Shown one piece after another: positions 8,337-16,791 of a stretch of DNA of 64,000 nucleotides. Source of the DNA: Elioraea rosea (lineage in GTDB: Bacteria; Pseudomonadota; Alphaproteobacteria; Acetobacterales; Acetobacteraceae); NCBI RefSeq assembly GCF_007644105.1, contig NZ_VFAC01000004.1, positions 1-64,000 of the forward strand. Direction: 5' to 3'. The notes below the pieces were generated by a model. It was not told the DNA's origin and made no database searches. It was given only the letters and a program-made list of their open reading frames with translations. The translations under genes and the position numbers were made by a program. Position 1 is the first letter of the stretch. Every line of letters begins with the position of its first letter.

Positions 8337-9593
8337 TCAGGCGAGGCCGCTGAACGGCAGGAAGGCGACGCTGTCGCCGGGCGCCACCTCGCGCACCTCC
8401 TCGCCAAGCTCGACGAACCCATCGCTTTCAACAAGCGACGACAGGATGCCTGCGCCCTCGCGCGGGAACTTGCGCGCTTCCGTCATCCCGTCCGGCGCGA
8501 GGGCGAGGCTTGCGCGCACGTATTCTCGCCTGCCCTCCTTCTTGCGATAGGAGAACGCCGCGCGCACCGCATAGCGCGGCAGCGGCCGCAGCTCTGCCCC
8601 CGCAAGGTGCAGGACGAGCGGGCGGACGATGTGGGCGAACGTCACCATCACCGCCACGGGGTTGCCGGGAAGCCCGACGAAGGCGGTTCCCGCAACCTGG
8701 CCCATGGCGACGGGCCGCCCGGGCTTGATCGCGAGTCGCCAGAGGAACAGCGAGCCGGCCTGCTCCACCGCCGCCTTCACGTGGTCCTCCTCCCCGGTCG
8801 AGACGCCGCCGGAGGTCAGAAGCAGGTCATGCTCCGGCGCGGCGGCGGCGAGCGCTTGAGCCACGGCCTCGCGCCGGTCGGGCAGGATGCCGAGATCGGT
8901 GACGCCGCAGCCGAGCGCGCCGAGCAGGGAAGCGAGGGTGAACCGGTTGCTGTCATAGACCTGCCCGGGTGCGAGCGTGGCGCCAGGCTCCGCGATCTCG
9001 TCTCCGGTCGAGAACACGGCGACGCGCAGCATCCGCCGCACGGGGAGCCGCGTGAGCCCGACGGAGGCTGCGAGGCCGACATCCTGCGGCCTGAGCCGTC
9101 GCCCGGCCGGGAGGATACGTGCCCCGCGCGCGACATCCTCGCCCGCCTCGCGCGCATTGGCCCCGCGCTTCAGCCCGGCAGGCAGCCGCACGCGCCCATC
9201 GGTCAGCGCCTCGGTGTCCTCCTGCATGAACACCGTGTCCGCGCCCTGGGGCATCGGCGCGCCCGTGAAGATGCGGATGGCCTCGCCGGCTCCGAGAGGG
9301 GGTACCCGCTCGGCCCCCGCCGCCACCCGCCCGGCGACGGGAAGCACGCTGTCGCCCTCGGCCGAGAGATCGGCATGGCGCACGGCGTAGCCGTCTACCG
9401 CGCTGTTGGCGAAGCCGGGCACGTCGAGCGGAGCGATCACATCCTCGGCCAGCACGCGCCCATGCGCGGCGGCAAGGCCGACCGTCTCGGCCTCTGCGAT
9501 CGGGGCCAGCCGCTCGGCGAGGATCGCGAGCGCCTCCTCGATCCGTATCAGCGCGCCGCCGAAGGCGAAGCAGTCGTCGGAAAGCTGGGCCAT
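8337..9593 (-). CDS. moeA: Molybdopterin molybdenumtransferase MoeA
   Basis: The 418-residue protein inserts molybdate into adenylylated molybdopterin. It follows the full MoeA plan. An N-terminal linker region contains DVPGFANSAVDGYAV. GAPMPQGADTVFMQED follows. The catalytic domain has RVAVFSTGDEI, YDSNRFTLASLL and LLTSGGVSTGEEDHVK, then KPGRPVAMG and GLPGNPVAVMVTF. The C-terminal domain is typical. It lies 11 bases downstream of mobB, at the end of the formate dehydrogenase gene run. A second MoeA-type gene lies at 24416-26380, so this copy is probably the housekeeping or FDH-dedicated one. Confidence 0.95.
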   Translation of the reverse strand: MAQLSDDCFAFGGALIRIEEALAILAERLAPIAEAETVGLAAAHGRVLAEDVIAPLDVPGFANSAVDGYAVRHADLSAEGDSVLPVAGRVAAGAERVPPLGAGEAIRIFTGAPMPQGADTVFMQEDTEALTDGRVRLPAGLKRGANAREAGEDVARGARILPAGRRLRPQDVGLAASVGLTRLPVRRMLRVAVFSTGDEIAEPGATLAPGQVYDSNRFTLASLLGALGCGVTDLGILPDRREAVAQALAAAAPEHDLLLTSGGVSTGEEDHVKAAVEQAGSLFLWRLAIKPGRPVAMGQVAGTAFVGLPGNPVAVMVTFAHIVRPLVLHLAGAELRPLPRYAVRAAFSYRKKEGRREYVRASLALAPDGMTEARKFPREGAGILSSLVESDGFVELGEEVREVAPGDSVAFLPFSGLA

Positions 9594-9604
9594 GCCCCGC
9601 CCTC

Positions 9605-10114
9605 TCAGGCCGCACGCGGCCGCAGCCCGGCGGCGGCGGCGACGAAGGCGGCGATCGCCTCGACATCGTCGAGCGGCAGCACGGGGAGCGGGCAGCCCGG
9701 CACCGGCCCGTCAGAGGCGACGGCGACGACGGAGGGGTCATCGGCCCAGAGCGGCGGCTTGCCGACAGAGGCGCGCCAGACCTCGAGCTTGCGGTGCCCC
9801 TCCTTCTTGAAGCCCTCGACCAGGACGAGATCGACGGGCGCGAGCCGTGCGGCGAGCTCCTCGAGCGTCGGCTCGCGGGCGCCGCGGAGCTCGTGGATCA
9901 GCGCGTAGCGCGCGGCGGAGCCGACAAGAACCTCCGTCGCGCCGGCCATGCGGTGGGTGTGGCTGTCCTTGCCGGGCGTGTCGATGTCGAAGGCGTGGTG
10001 CGCGTGCTTGATGGTCGAGACGGTCAGGCCGCGCGCGACGAGGGCGGGGATGAGCCGCGCGAGAAGCGTCGTTTTCCCCGAGCCGGACCAGCCGGCGATG
10101 CCGAACAGCGTCAT
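9605..10114 (-). CDS. mobB: Molybdopterin-guanine dinucleotide biosynthesis protein MobB
   Basis: The 169-residue protein is a small P-loop GTPase that assists MobA. The Walker A motif is GIAGWSGSGKTTLL near the N-terminus. It is followed by TVSTIKHAHHAFDIDTPGKD, typical of MobB, and by LVLVEGFKKEGHRKLEV. The ATG at 10114 was chosen because it puts the P-loop at its normal place. The frame extends upstream only as Arg-rich noise through a perfect hairpin. moeA follows 11 bases downstream and fdhC precedes it across that hairpin. Confidence 0.93.
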   Translation of the reverse strand: MTLFGIAGWSGSGKTTLLARLIPALVARGLTVSTIKHAHHAFDIDTPGKDSHTHRMAGATEVLVGSAARYALIHELRGAREPTLEELAARLAPVDLVLVEGFKKEGHRKLEVWRASVGKPPLWADDPSVVAVASDGPVPGCPLPVLPLDDVEAIAAFVAAAAGLRPRAA

Positions 10115-10125
10115 GGACGAAAGAT

Positions 10126-10156
10126 GGGGGCTGGCGGAGCCTCTCCGCCAGCCCCC
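10126..10156 (-). terminator. Strong intercistronic hairpin between fdhC and mobB
   Basis: A perfect 14-base-pair stem (10126-10139 pairing with 10143-10156) closes a three-base loop. On the minus strand it lies between the fdhC stop and the mobB start and is followed by a short, only moderately T-rich stretch (ATCTTTCG). It may act as a terminator or attenuator, or as an RNA-stabilising structure that lets fdhABC be expressed more than mobB-moeA. The sequence does not decide between these. Confidence 0.6.
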
Positions 10157-10178
10157 CTGAACACCGCTGCGGTGTGCC

Positions 10179-11207
10179 TCAGTCGGCCCCGGCGCCGCGC
10201 GCTCCCGTCGGCGCGCGGGCATCCCGGCTGCCGGCCATCACCTCCTCGACCCAGAGGCTGTGATGCTCCTTCGCCCAGTTGAGGTCGACCTGGCCGCTGC
10301 CCATCGCGTCGAAGGCGCCCTCCATGCCGAGCGAGCCGATGTAGATGTGCGCGAGGATGATCGCGATCATCACGAGCGCGATCACGCCGTGCAGCTGGGT
10401 GGCGAGCTGCATGCCCGACATGGTGGTCACGAACTGGAAGGGGAACATCAGGATGAACCCCGTCACGGCGATGGCGCCACCGCCGAGCACGACCGACCAG
10501 AAGATGATCTTCTGCCCGGCGTTGAAGCGCCGCGCCGGCGGGTGGCCGTGGCCGATGAGCCCGCCGCCTTCGGCGAACCAGCGCACGTCCGTCGCGCCGG
10601 GAATGTTGTCGCGGATCCAGATCACGAGCATCAGCAGGATGCCGAGCGTGAAGGGGAAGGCGAGGAAGTTGTGCGCGAGCTTGCCCCACTGCGACCAGGT
10701 GGTGAACGCCTCCGGCCCCATCAGCGGCAGGAGCAGCTCGCGCCCGAAGCTGATGTTGAGGCCGGTGATGCCGAGCACGATGAACGTCGTAGCCGTCAGC
10801 CAGTGCACGAAGCGCTCGAAGCCGTTGAAGCGCTCGATCGTCCGGCCCGAGGGCCCGCCATCGATGCGGATCTTGCCGCGCATGGCATAGAACAACACCA
10901 GCACCACGAGCATGCCGCCGACGGCGATGGCGCCGATCCACTTCAGCGTGGTGCGCCAGAAGTGCTGGAACTCGCGCCCCTCCGGCTGGATGAGCGTCGC
11001 CGCGCGCTGGTCCGGGATTGTGATCCGGCCGCGCACGTCGCCTTGGAGGTAGTTGAACAGCATCTGCTCGCTCGCCTGCGCCGGCGCGGAGGGCGCGGGC
11101 GCCTGGGCGTGTGCGGGCGTCGTCGCGCCGGGCGCGGCGATCGCGAGGGCGAGCGCGAGCATCGTCCCTGCGAAGGCCCGGCGCAGCGTTCGGGTCAGTC
11201 CTGTCAT
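10179..11207 (-). CDS. fdhC: Formate dehydrogenase subunit gamma (cytochrome b556)
   Basis: The 342-residue integral membrane di-haem cytochrome b passes electrons from the FdhAB module to quinone. It begins with a hydrophobic signal-like segment (residues about 10-34) and an extended periplasmic region. Further helices include WIGAIAVGGMLVVLVLFYAM and ERFVHWLTATTFIVLGITG, which carries a haem-ligand His. Other likely haem His residues are in KLAHNFLAFPFT, TQLHGVIALVMI and ILAHIYIGSLG. The C-terminus is short and soluble. AGGAG precedes the ATG at 11207. It follows fdhB by 56 bases in the same operon. Confidence 0.93.
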   Translation of the reverse strand: MTGLTRTLRRAFAGTMLALALAIAAPGATTPAHAQAPAPSAPAQASEQMLFNYLQGDVRGRITIPDQRAATLIQPEGREFQHFWRTTLKWIGAIAVGGMLVVLVLFYAMRGKIRIDGGPSGRTIERFNGFERFVHWLTATTFIVLGITGLNISFGRELLLPLMGPEAFTTWSQWGKLAHNFLAFPFTLGILLMLVIWIRDNIPGATDVRWFAEGGGLIGHGHPPARRFNAGQKIIFWSVVLGGGAIAVTGFILMFPFQFVTTMSGMQLATQLHGVIALVMIAIILAHIYIGSLGMEGAFDAMGSGQVDLNWAKEHHSLWVEEVMAGSRDARAPTGARGAGAD

Positions 11208-11263
11208 GCGGTGCTCCTGCCGCTCGGAGGCATCGCGCCCCCTGACCATGTCGTCAGCCCGGC

Positions 11264-11860
11264 TCAGCCGGTCGTCATTTCCTTGTACGCGGTGCGCCAG
11301 CCCCAGGCGCCGGACCCGTAGCCGCGGCGCGTCACGCGCTCGGCGTAGATCTGGGCGATGATGTCGCCGTCTCCGGCGAGCAGGGCCTTGGTCGAGCACA
11401 TCTCGGCGCAGAGCGGCAGCTTGCCCTCGGCGAGGCGGTTCGAGCCGTACTTGGCATATTCCGCCTGCGTACTGTCCGCCTCCGGGCCGCCGGCGCAGTA
11501 GGTGCATTTGTCCATCTTGCCGCGCGTGCCGAAATTGCCGAGCCGCGGATACTGTGGCGCACCGAACGGGCAGGCGTAGAAGCAGTAGCCGCACCCGATG
11601 CAGAGATCCTTCGAGTGCAGCACCACGCCGTCTGCCGTGGTGTAGAAGCAGTCGACCGGGCATACCGCGGCGCAGGGCGCATCGGTGCAGTGCATGCACG
11701 CCATCGAGATCGAGCGCTCGCCCGGCTTGCCGTCATTGATGGTGACGACGCGCCGACGGTTGATGCCCCAGGGAACCTCGTGCTCGTTCTTGCACGCCGT
11801 GACGCAGGCGTTGCACTCGATGCACCGGTCGCTGTCGCAGAGGAACTTCATGCGGGCCAT
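11264..11860 (-). CDS. fdhB: Formate dehydrogenase iron-sulfur subunit (FdhB / Fdh3B type)
   Basis: The 198-residue ferredoxin-like subunit carries electrons from the catalytic subunit to the cytochrome b. Four cysteine clusters are visible: CIECNACVTAC at residues 13-23, CMHCTDAPCAAVCPVDC, CIGCGYCFYACP, and a CTYC plus CAEMC group, giving four [4Fe-4S] clusters. It has no signal peptide of its own and should be exported with FdhA by the Tat pathway. It is shorter than E. coli FdnH and lacks a C-terminal membrane anchor, as in the fdh3 type. It sits between fdhA (26-base gap) and fdhC. Confidence 0.94.
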   Translation of the reverse strand: MARMKFLCDSDRCIECNACVTACKNEHEVPWGINRRRVVTINDGKPGERSISMACMHCTDAPCAAVCPVDCFYTTADGVVLHSKDLCIGCGYCFYACPFGAPQYPRLGNFGTRGKMDKCTYCAGGPEADSTQAEYAKYGSNRLAEGKLPLCAEMCSTKALLAGDGDIIAQIYAERVTRRGYGSGAWGWRTAYKEMTTG

Positions 11861-11886
11861 GGTTGTCTCTCCCCTTCCCTACCCGC

Positions 11887-14841
11887 TCACGCCGCCCTGA
11901 TCTGGCAGAGGGTGCACTTGGTTTCCTGCATCGCCGTCACCGGGTCGTACCCGTAGGTCGTGACCGTGTTCACGCTCTCGCCGAGCACGATCGGGTCGGT
12001 TCCCTGCGGGTATTTCCGCCTCTGGTCCTCCTGCATGAACCAGCCGGCGAAATGGAACGGCATGAAGGCAACGCCGCGGCCGACGCGGTCTGTCACCAGC
12101 GCCTTGACGCGGATGTGCTTGCCGGCAGGCATCTCGGGTCCGTTCACGAGCACCCACTGCCCGTCGCGGATGTTCCGCTCGGCTGCGTCCTGGGTGTTGA
12201 TCTCGACGAACATGTCCTGTTGCAGCTCGGCCAGCCACTTGTTCGAGCGCGTTTCCTCGCCGCCGCCCTCGTACTCGACGAGGCGGCCCGAGGTCAGCAC
12301 GATCGGGAAGTTGCGCGCGACGTTGTTCTGCACCGCGCGGTCCTGCACCGTCTTGCCGATGTTGCGCACCCGGAGCGCCATGAAGTTGTCGCGCGTCGGG
12401 TACTGCGCCACGAGGTCCGGCCGCGGGCTGTAGATCGGCTCGCGGTGCACCGGGATCGGGTCGGGCAGGTTCCAGGCATTCGCCCGCGCCTTGCCGTTGC
12501 CGAACGGGATGCAGCCATGCTCGAGCGCGACGCGCTGGATGCCGCCCGAGAGGTCGGTCGACCAGGCGACGTTGTCGGGGTTGGCGCCGCCGATGCGCTC
12601 GATCGTCGCGCGCTCCTCGGCGGTCAGGTCGGAATCCCAGCCGAGCTTCTTCAGCACGCCGTAGGTGAACTGCGGATACCCGTCCTCGATCTCCGAGCCC
12701 TTCGACCAGCTTCCCTCCGACAGCAGCGTCTCGCCGTTGCGCTCGACGCCGAATCGCGCACGGAACGTTCCGCCACCATCCTTCACGTGGAGGTTGGTGT
12801 TGTAGAGGATGTGCGTTCCGGGGTGGCGGTACTGCGGCGTGCCCCAGCAGGGCCAGGGCAGGCCGTAGTAGTCGCCCCTGATCTCGGCCGGTGCGTTCTC
12901 CGGCGCGCGCAGCGTCACCAGATCGAACGCGCCCTGGTTCGCCATGTGCGCCTTCAGGCGCTCGGGGCTCTGGCCGCAATAGCCGGTCGACCAACCGCCG
13001 AGGTTGATCTCGCGCAGGATGCTCTCGGCCTCCGGCTCCTTGCCGTTGACCTTGATGTTCTTGAACATCTCGGTAGCGAAACCGAGCTTCTCCGAAAGGC
13101 GGTAGATGACCTCGTAGTCGTTCTTGCTCTCGAAGATCGGCTTGACGACCTGCTCGCCCCACTGCAGCGAGCGGTTCGAGGCCGTGCGGCTGCCCGAGCA
13201 TTCGAACTGCGTACAGATCGGCAGCACGTAGGTGTTCTCGCGCCGGTTGGCGAGCACGGCGAAGGTGGTCGGGTGCGGGTCGGCGATCACCAGAAGGTCG
13301 AGCTTCTCGAGGCCCGCGACCGCCTCCGGCATGCGGGTGACGGTGTTGCCGCCATGGCCGAACACCACCATGCCGCGGAAGTTCGGCTGGCCCGCGATCA
13401 GGTTCGCGGTGTCGCCCGAGCCGGGCTCGAGCGTCGTCGCGTCGAAATAGCGCGTGGTGGTGATGCCGGGCATCTCCATCATCCGCTTCCGCGCCGCGTC
13501 ATCGGCGTTGCCTGGGCCGAACCGGCCGCGGAGATAGTCGTAGGAGACGTCCCACACCCGGCCCCAGTGCCGCCAAGCGCCCTCGTCGAGCCCGTAGTAG
13601 AGCGGCAGCGTCGTCACATCGAGGCCGAGGTCGGTCGCGCCCTGCACGTTGCAGTGGCCGCGGAAGATGTTCGCCCCCGTGCCGTTCGAGCCGACATTGC
13701 CCGTGGCGAGAAGCAGGATGCAGGCGGCGCGAACGTTCGCGGTGCCAACGGTCTTCTGCGTCAGCCCCATGCACCAGATCAGCGTCGCCGGCTTCTGCTT
13801 GGCGAACATCTCAGCCACCTTGCGCATCTGCGCGCCAGGCACGCCGGTGACCTTCTCGACCTCCGCGGGGGTCCACTTCGCGACTTCGCGGCGGACCTCG
13901 TCCATCCCGTACACGCGCTGGCGGATGAACTCCTTGTCCTCCCAGCCGTTCTCGAAGATGTGCCAGAGCAGGCCCCAGAAGACGGGGATGTCGGTGCCGG
14001 GCCGGGGCCGCACGTACTCGGTCGCATGCGCGGCCGTGCGGGTGAAGCGCGGGTCGATGACGATCAGGTTGGCGCGGTTGATCTCCTTGCCCTGCAGCAC
14101 GTGCTGCAGCGACACGGGGTGCGCCTCCGCCGGGTTCCCGCCCATGATGATCATGGTCTTGGAATTGCGGATGTCGTTGTAGCTGTTCGTCTGCGCGCCG
14201 TAGCCCCAGGTGTTGGCAACGCCCGCGACCGTCGTCGAATGGCAGATGCGCGCCTGATGGTCGACGTTGTTGGTGCCCCAGAAGGCGGCGAACTTCCGGT
14301 AGAGATACGCGCCCTCGTTGGAGAACTTGGCCGAGCCGAGCAGGAACACCGCGTCGGGGCCGGATTGCTGGCGGATCTCGAGGAGCTTGTCGCCGATCTC
14401 GCTGATCGCCTGGTCCCAGTTGATGCGCGTCCACTGCCCATTGACGAGCTTCATCGGGTACTTCACCCGACGGTCGCCGTGCACGAGCTCGCGCACCGAG
14501 GCGCCCTTGGCGCAATGCGTGCCGCGGTTGATCGGGCTTTCCCAGGCCGGCTCCTGGCCCACCCACACGCCGTTCTGCACTTCCGCGATCACCGTGCAGC
14601 CGACCGAGCAGTGCGTGCAGATGTTCTTCTTGAGCTCGACGGCGACGCCGGGCTGCATGGGCCCGGCCTCGGCCTTCCTCACCGTGCCCGCGCCGAGCGC
14701 GCCGAGCGCGCCGAGCCCGCCGGCAACGACGCCGGACCTCCTGAGGAAGCCTCGGCGATCGGTCGCGCCGCCCGAAAGTCCGGCGAAGGACGCGGCAAGC
14801 CCGCCGCGCGCGGCCCTGCCCTCGCTGCGCTTGATCAGCAT
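11887..14841 (-). CDS. fdhA: Formate dehydrogenase catalytic subunit alpha (Tat-exported, Cys-type)
   Basis: The 984-residue molybdopterin oxidoreductase oxidises formate to CO2. A twin-arginine signal (DRRGFLRRSG, residues 28-37) precedes a hydrophobic stretch. The [4Fe-4S] motif is C75-x2-C78-x3-C82-x27-C110. The metal ligand lies in HQARICHSTTVAG, with Cys200 followed by His201, so this is a cysteine rather than selenocysteine enzyme. The C-terminal cofactor-binding domain runs to the end, which has a late CTLC. Length and layout fit FdnG/Fdh3A. It is the centre of the operon, preceded by the 69-residue Tat protein (12-base gap). The metal, Mo or W, cannot be told from sequence. Confidence 0.96.
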   Translation of the reverse strand: MLIKRSEGRAARGGLAASFAGLSGGATDRRGFLRRSGVVAGGLGALGALGAGTVRKAEAGPMQPGVAVELKKNICTHCSVGCTVIAEVQNGVWVGQEPAWESPINRGTHCAKGASVRELVHGDRRVKYPMKLVNGQWTRINWDQAISEIGDKLLEIRQQSGPDAVFLLGSAKFSNEGAYLYRKFAAFWGTNNVDHQARICHSTTVAGVANTWGYGAQTNSYNDIRNSKTMIIMGGNPAEAHPVSLQHVLQGKEINRANLIVIDPRFTRTAAHATEYVRPRPGTDIPVFWGLLWHIFENGWEDKEFIRQRVYGMDEVRREVAKWTPAEVEKVTGVPGAQMRKVAEMFAKQKPATLIWCMGLTQKTVGTANVRAACILLLATGNVGSNGTGANIFRGHCNVQGATDLGLDVTTLPLYYGLDEGAWRHWGRVWDVSYDYLRGRFGPGNADDAARKRMMEMPGITTTRYFDATTLEPGSGDTANLIAGQPNFRGMVVFGHGGNTVTRMPEAVAGLEKLDLLVIADPHPTTFAVLANRRENTYVLPICTQFECSGSRTASNRSLQWGEQVVKPIFESKNDYEVIYRLSEKLGFATEMFKNIKVNGKEPEAESILREINLGGWSTGYCGQSPERLKAHMANQGAFDLVTLRAPENAPAEIRGDYYGLPWPCWGTPQYRHPGTHILYNTNLHVKDGGGTFRARFGVERNGETLLSEGSWSKGSEIEDGYPQFTYGVLKKLGWDSDLTAEERATIERIGGANPDNVAWSTDLSGGIQRVALEHGCIPFGNGKARANAWNLPDPIPVHREPIYSPRPDLVAQYPTRDNFMALRVRNIGKTVQDRAVQNNVARNFPIVLTSGRLVEYEGGGEETRSNKWLAELQQDMFVEINTQDAAERNIRDGQWVLVNGPEMPAGKHIRVKALVTDRVGRGVAFMPFHFAGWFMQEDQRRKYPQGTDPIVLGESVNTVTTYGYDPVTAMQETKCTLCQIRAA

Positions 14842-14853
14842 CGCGCCTCTCCC

Positions 14854-15063
14854 TCAGTGCTCGTAGCGGTTGGTGCGGTAGAAGGCCTGCACGTTCGGGC
14901 TGTCGGCCTTGTAGCGGGCCTTGCGCGCCTCATCGCGGCTCTCGCGCGCAGCGGCCGGCGTGGCCACGAGCGGCGTGGCGGCCGCGGCGGCGCCGGCGGA
15001 AAGCCCCAGGGCCTTCAGGAAGCCACGCCGCGCGGGCACGGCTTCGCCTTGCTTCTTCGTCAT
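14854..15063 (-). CDS. Formate dehydrogenase region Tat-target small protein
   Basis: The 69-residue protein matches the family named for its position beside formate dehydrogenase genes (TIGR02811-like). It has a twin-arginine-type leader (VPARRGFLKALGLSAGAAAAA), a possible cleavage site after PAAA, and a short polar tail ending FYRTNRYEH. The function is not established. A role in FDH export or assembly, or as a small subunit, is plausible. The ATG at 15063 (MTKKQ) gives a standard Tat n-region, whereas a longer frame adds unrelated residues. It lies 72 bases after the TorD-fusion gene and 12 bases before fdhA. Confidence 0.85.
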   Translation of the reverse strand: MTKKQGEAVPARRGFLKALGLSAGAAAAATPLVATPAAARESRDEARKARYKADSPNVQAFYRTNRYEH

Positions 15064-15135
15064 CGTCCCTCGCTCCAAACCAGTCCGTTCCAGCACCCGG
15101 GAAACCTTCGCAGCGGCACGGAGGGGCAGAACCCC

Positions 15136-15948
15136 TCAGGCCGGCAGCGTGGCCGCCTCGGTCTCGATCGCAGTGAACACGGCCCCGAGCCGGCCGACGG
15201 CGCGGTAGAACCGCGCATGCTCGGCCGCCTCGAGGTCGGAAAAGAACTTCGCAGCCCAGGGCTCGACATGGCGCGCGTAGAAGCGCCGCGCCTCGTCCGC
15301 TCCGCCCGCCGGGTCGCTGCCGAACTCGCCGCGCAGAAGCCCGGCCATGATCTCGGCAAGCGTGGCGATATGGTCCTCCGGCTCCGCGACGCCCTCGGCG
15401 CGCGCGATGCCAAGACGGTCCATCTCGGCACGCAGCTTCGCAAGCGGGCGCTCGTGCAGGAAGCCGGTGAGGTAGTAGCTCGCATAGGGCAGGAGCTCGC
15501 CGCGCCCGAGCCCGATGAAGAGGTCGTGGAACTCGCGCGCGACTGCCGCGGCGTCGACCGAAGCGGCGGCGGCGGAGAGTGCGCCGCGCGCGGCGCCGAG
15601 CGCCGTGTCGTCGCCGCCGATCGACGCCAGGCGACGCAGCAGCGCGACATCGGGTGCGCGCGCGAGAAGCGCCGCGAGAAGCGACCAGTGCTGCGCGCGC
15701 ATCGCATCGACCGCGTCCGGCTCATCGGCCTCCGCACCCGGTGCCGGGTAGAGGTCAGGACGCAGGATGGTGCGCGCGACGCCGCTGGCCTGCTCGACCA
15801 TCAGCACACGTTCGGCCGGAACACGTTGCCAGTGCGACACGGAGGGCTGAGAAATCCCGAGACGGCGCGCAAGCTCACTCACCCCGCCACAGGCGCGGAT
15901 CGCTTCCTCGAGGCCAGGTTCTCTCCCGGACGACACGACTCCCTCCAT
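15136..15948 (-). CDS. HTH (YdaS/Cro-like) - TorD chaperone fusion protein
   Basis: The 270-residue protein has two parts. Residues about 12-65 form a YdaS/Cro-type helix-turn-helix (GGVSELARRLGISQPSVSHW, then AERVLMVEQASGVARTILRP). Residues about 80-265 look like a TorD/DmsD-family chaperone, with the segment EFHDLFIGLGRGELLPYASYYLTGFLHERPLA split around a conserved LGxGELxPY region and later EPEDHIATLAEIMAGLLRGEF. TorD proteins bind Tat leaders and apo-molybdoenzymes. The fusion suggests a chaperone that also binds DNA, perhaps sensing unfolded FdhA. It is first in the fdh block, 72 bases before the Tat protein. Confidence 0.8.
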   Translation of the reverse strand: MEGVVSSGREPGLEEAIRACGGVSELARRLGISQPSVSHWQRVPAERVLMVEQASGVARTILRPDLYPAPGAEADEPDAVDAMRAQHWSLLAALLARAPDVALLRRLASIGGDDTALGAARGALSAAAASVDAAAVAREFHDLFIGLGRGELLPYASYYLTGFLHERPLAKLRAEMDRLGIARAEGVAEPEDHIATLAEIMAGLLRGEFGSDPAGGADEARRFYARHVEPWAAKFFSDLEAAEHARFYRAVGRLGAVFTAIETEAATLPA

Positions 15949-15979
15949 GCCCGGAGGCTATGACTGAGCGAGGCGCAGG

Positions 15980-15995
15980 GTCAATAGGAGTTGAC
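15980..15995. promoter_or_regulatory. Candidate operator/promoter upstream of the HTH-TorD gene
   Basis: The inverted repeat GTCAA-N6-TTGAC lies about 32 bases upstream of the HTH-TorD start. On the minus strand its right half reads TTGACC. A weak ATAGCC box follows at roughly promoter spacing, so a -35/-10 pair overlapping the repeat is possible. The product downstream has a helix-turn-helix domain, so the repeat could be its own operator. This is inference from position only. Confidence 0.3.
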
Positions 15996-16098
15996 TATGC
16001 CGCGAGATCTACGCTTCGGCGTTGATATCGTTGCGGTACGGAACCGGACTTGGGCGATCGCCGCACGCGCGTGCAATTCCGACCTGAGAAGTCCGGTA

Positions 16099-16791
16099 TC
16101 AGGTCGGGACCGCCCCGCCGTGGCGTGGCCGGGGCGGGTCGGCGACAGGCGCGGGCGGCCGCGCCTTGGCTCCTGCCGGCGGCGCGCGCTCAGGCGGGGC
16201 GGCGGCGACGGCTTGCGTCTCGTTCCGAACAGGCTCCGGCGCGGCAGGCTCGATCCGCACGGGCGAGGGGGGCGCTGCCCCATCCTGTCGTGGTTCGGCG
16301 TCCCCGGCCGCCTCCGGCGTGGGCCTGTCCCTGACGAGGCCGAGGATCCTGTCGGCAAGCGCCTCGACATCGGGTCCGGAGGCGAGATCGGCCATGTAGC
16401 CCGGCGCGCCGCCGGGGGTGTTCCAGTCCCACGCATAGTCCGCCGGGCCGATGAAGTCGCGGATCGAGGGGTCTAGGCTCCAGGCCCGACGCAGCGCGGC
16501 ATTGCGCAATGCGGCAGGGACGCCCTTCCTGAGGAAGACCGTCACGTCGCTCTCCACCGTCAGCTCCTCGATCGGCGGCAGGGAGGCGAGGTCGATCTCC
16601 GGATCTGGCTCGGCGGGAGGCGCCGGCCCGGGCTTGGGCGCGGACGCGGAGGCGCACTCAGGCGCAACAGGCTCCGGCTGAGCCTCGGGCCTCGCCGCGT
16701 CGTCGACGGGCACGCCCTCGCGCGCGGCCTGCTTGCGCCTCGACCAGCGGGAGAGGAACCCCTCTCCTCCACGGCTCTCGTCCTCAGCCAT
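16099..16791 (-). CDS. DUF3306 domain-containing protein
   Basis: The 230-residue protein begins with the family hallmark GFLSRWSRRK. The central block reads LPPIEELTVESDVTVFLRKGVP, then ALRRAWSLDPSIRDFIGPADYAWDWNTP, which is diagnostic of DUF3306. Both ends of this core are flanked by Pro/Ala-rich linkers, and the C-terminus is a long low-complexity tail. The family has no established function but co-occurs with DUF3305 and formate dehydrogenase genes, so a maturation role is likely. The ATG at 16791 overlaps the end of the DUF3305 gene by eight bases. A longer frame to 16872 would overlap further and adds nothing recognisable. Confidence 0.85.
   Translation of the reverse strand: MAEDESRGGEGFLSRWSRRKQAAREGVPVDDAARPEAQPEPVAPECASASAPKPGPAPPAEPDPEIDLASLPPIEELTVESDVTVFLRKGVPAALRNAALRRAWSLDPSIRDFIGPADYAWDWNTPGGAPGYMADLASGPDVEALADRILGLVRDRPTPEAAGDAEPRQDGAAPPSPVRIEPAAPEPVRNETQAVAAAPPERAPPAGAKARPPAPVADPPRPRHGGAVPT

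Noticed and set aside
11863-15963. A forward open frame of 1366 codons opposite fdhA
   Set aside because: It is antisense to fdhA, the Tat protein and the TorD fusion, all of which have strong family motifs. It is Arg/Ala/His-rich with no recognisable domain, as expected of a GC-rich shadow frame.
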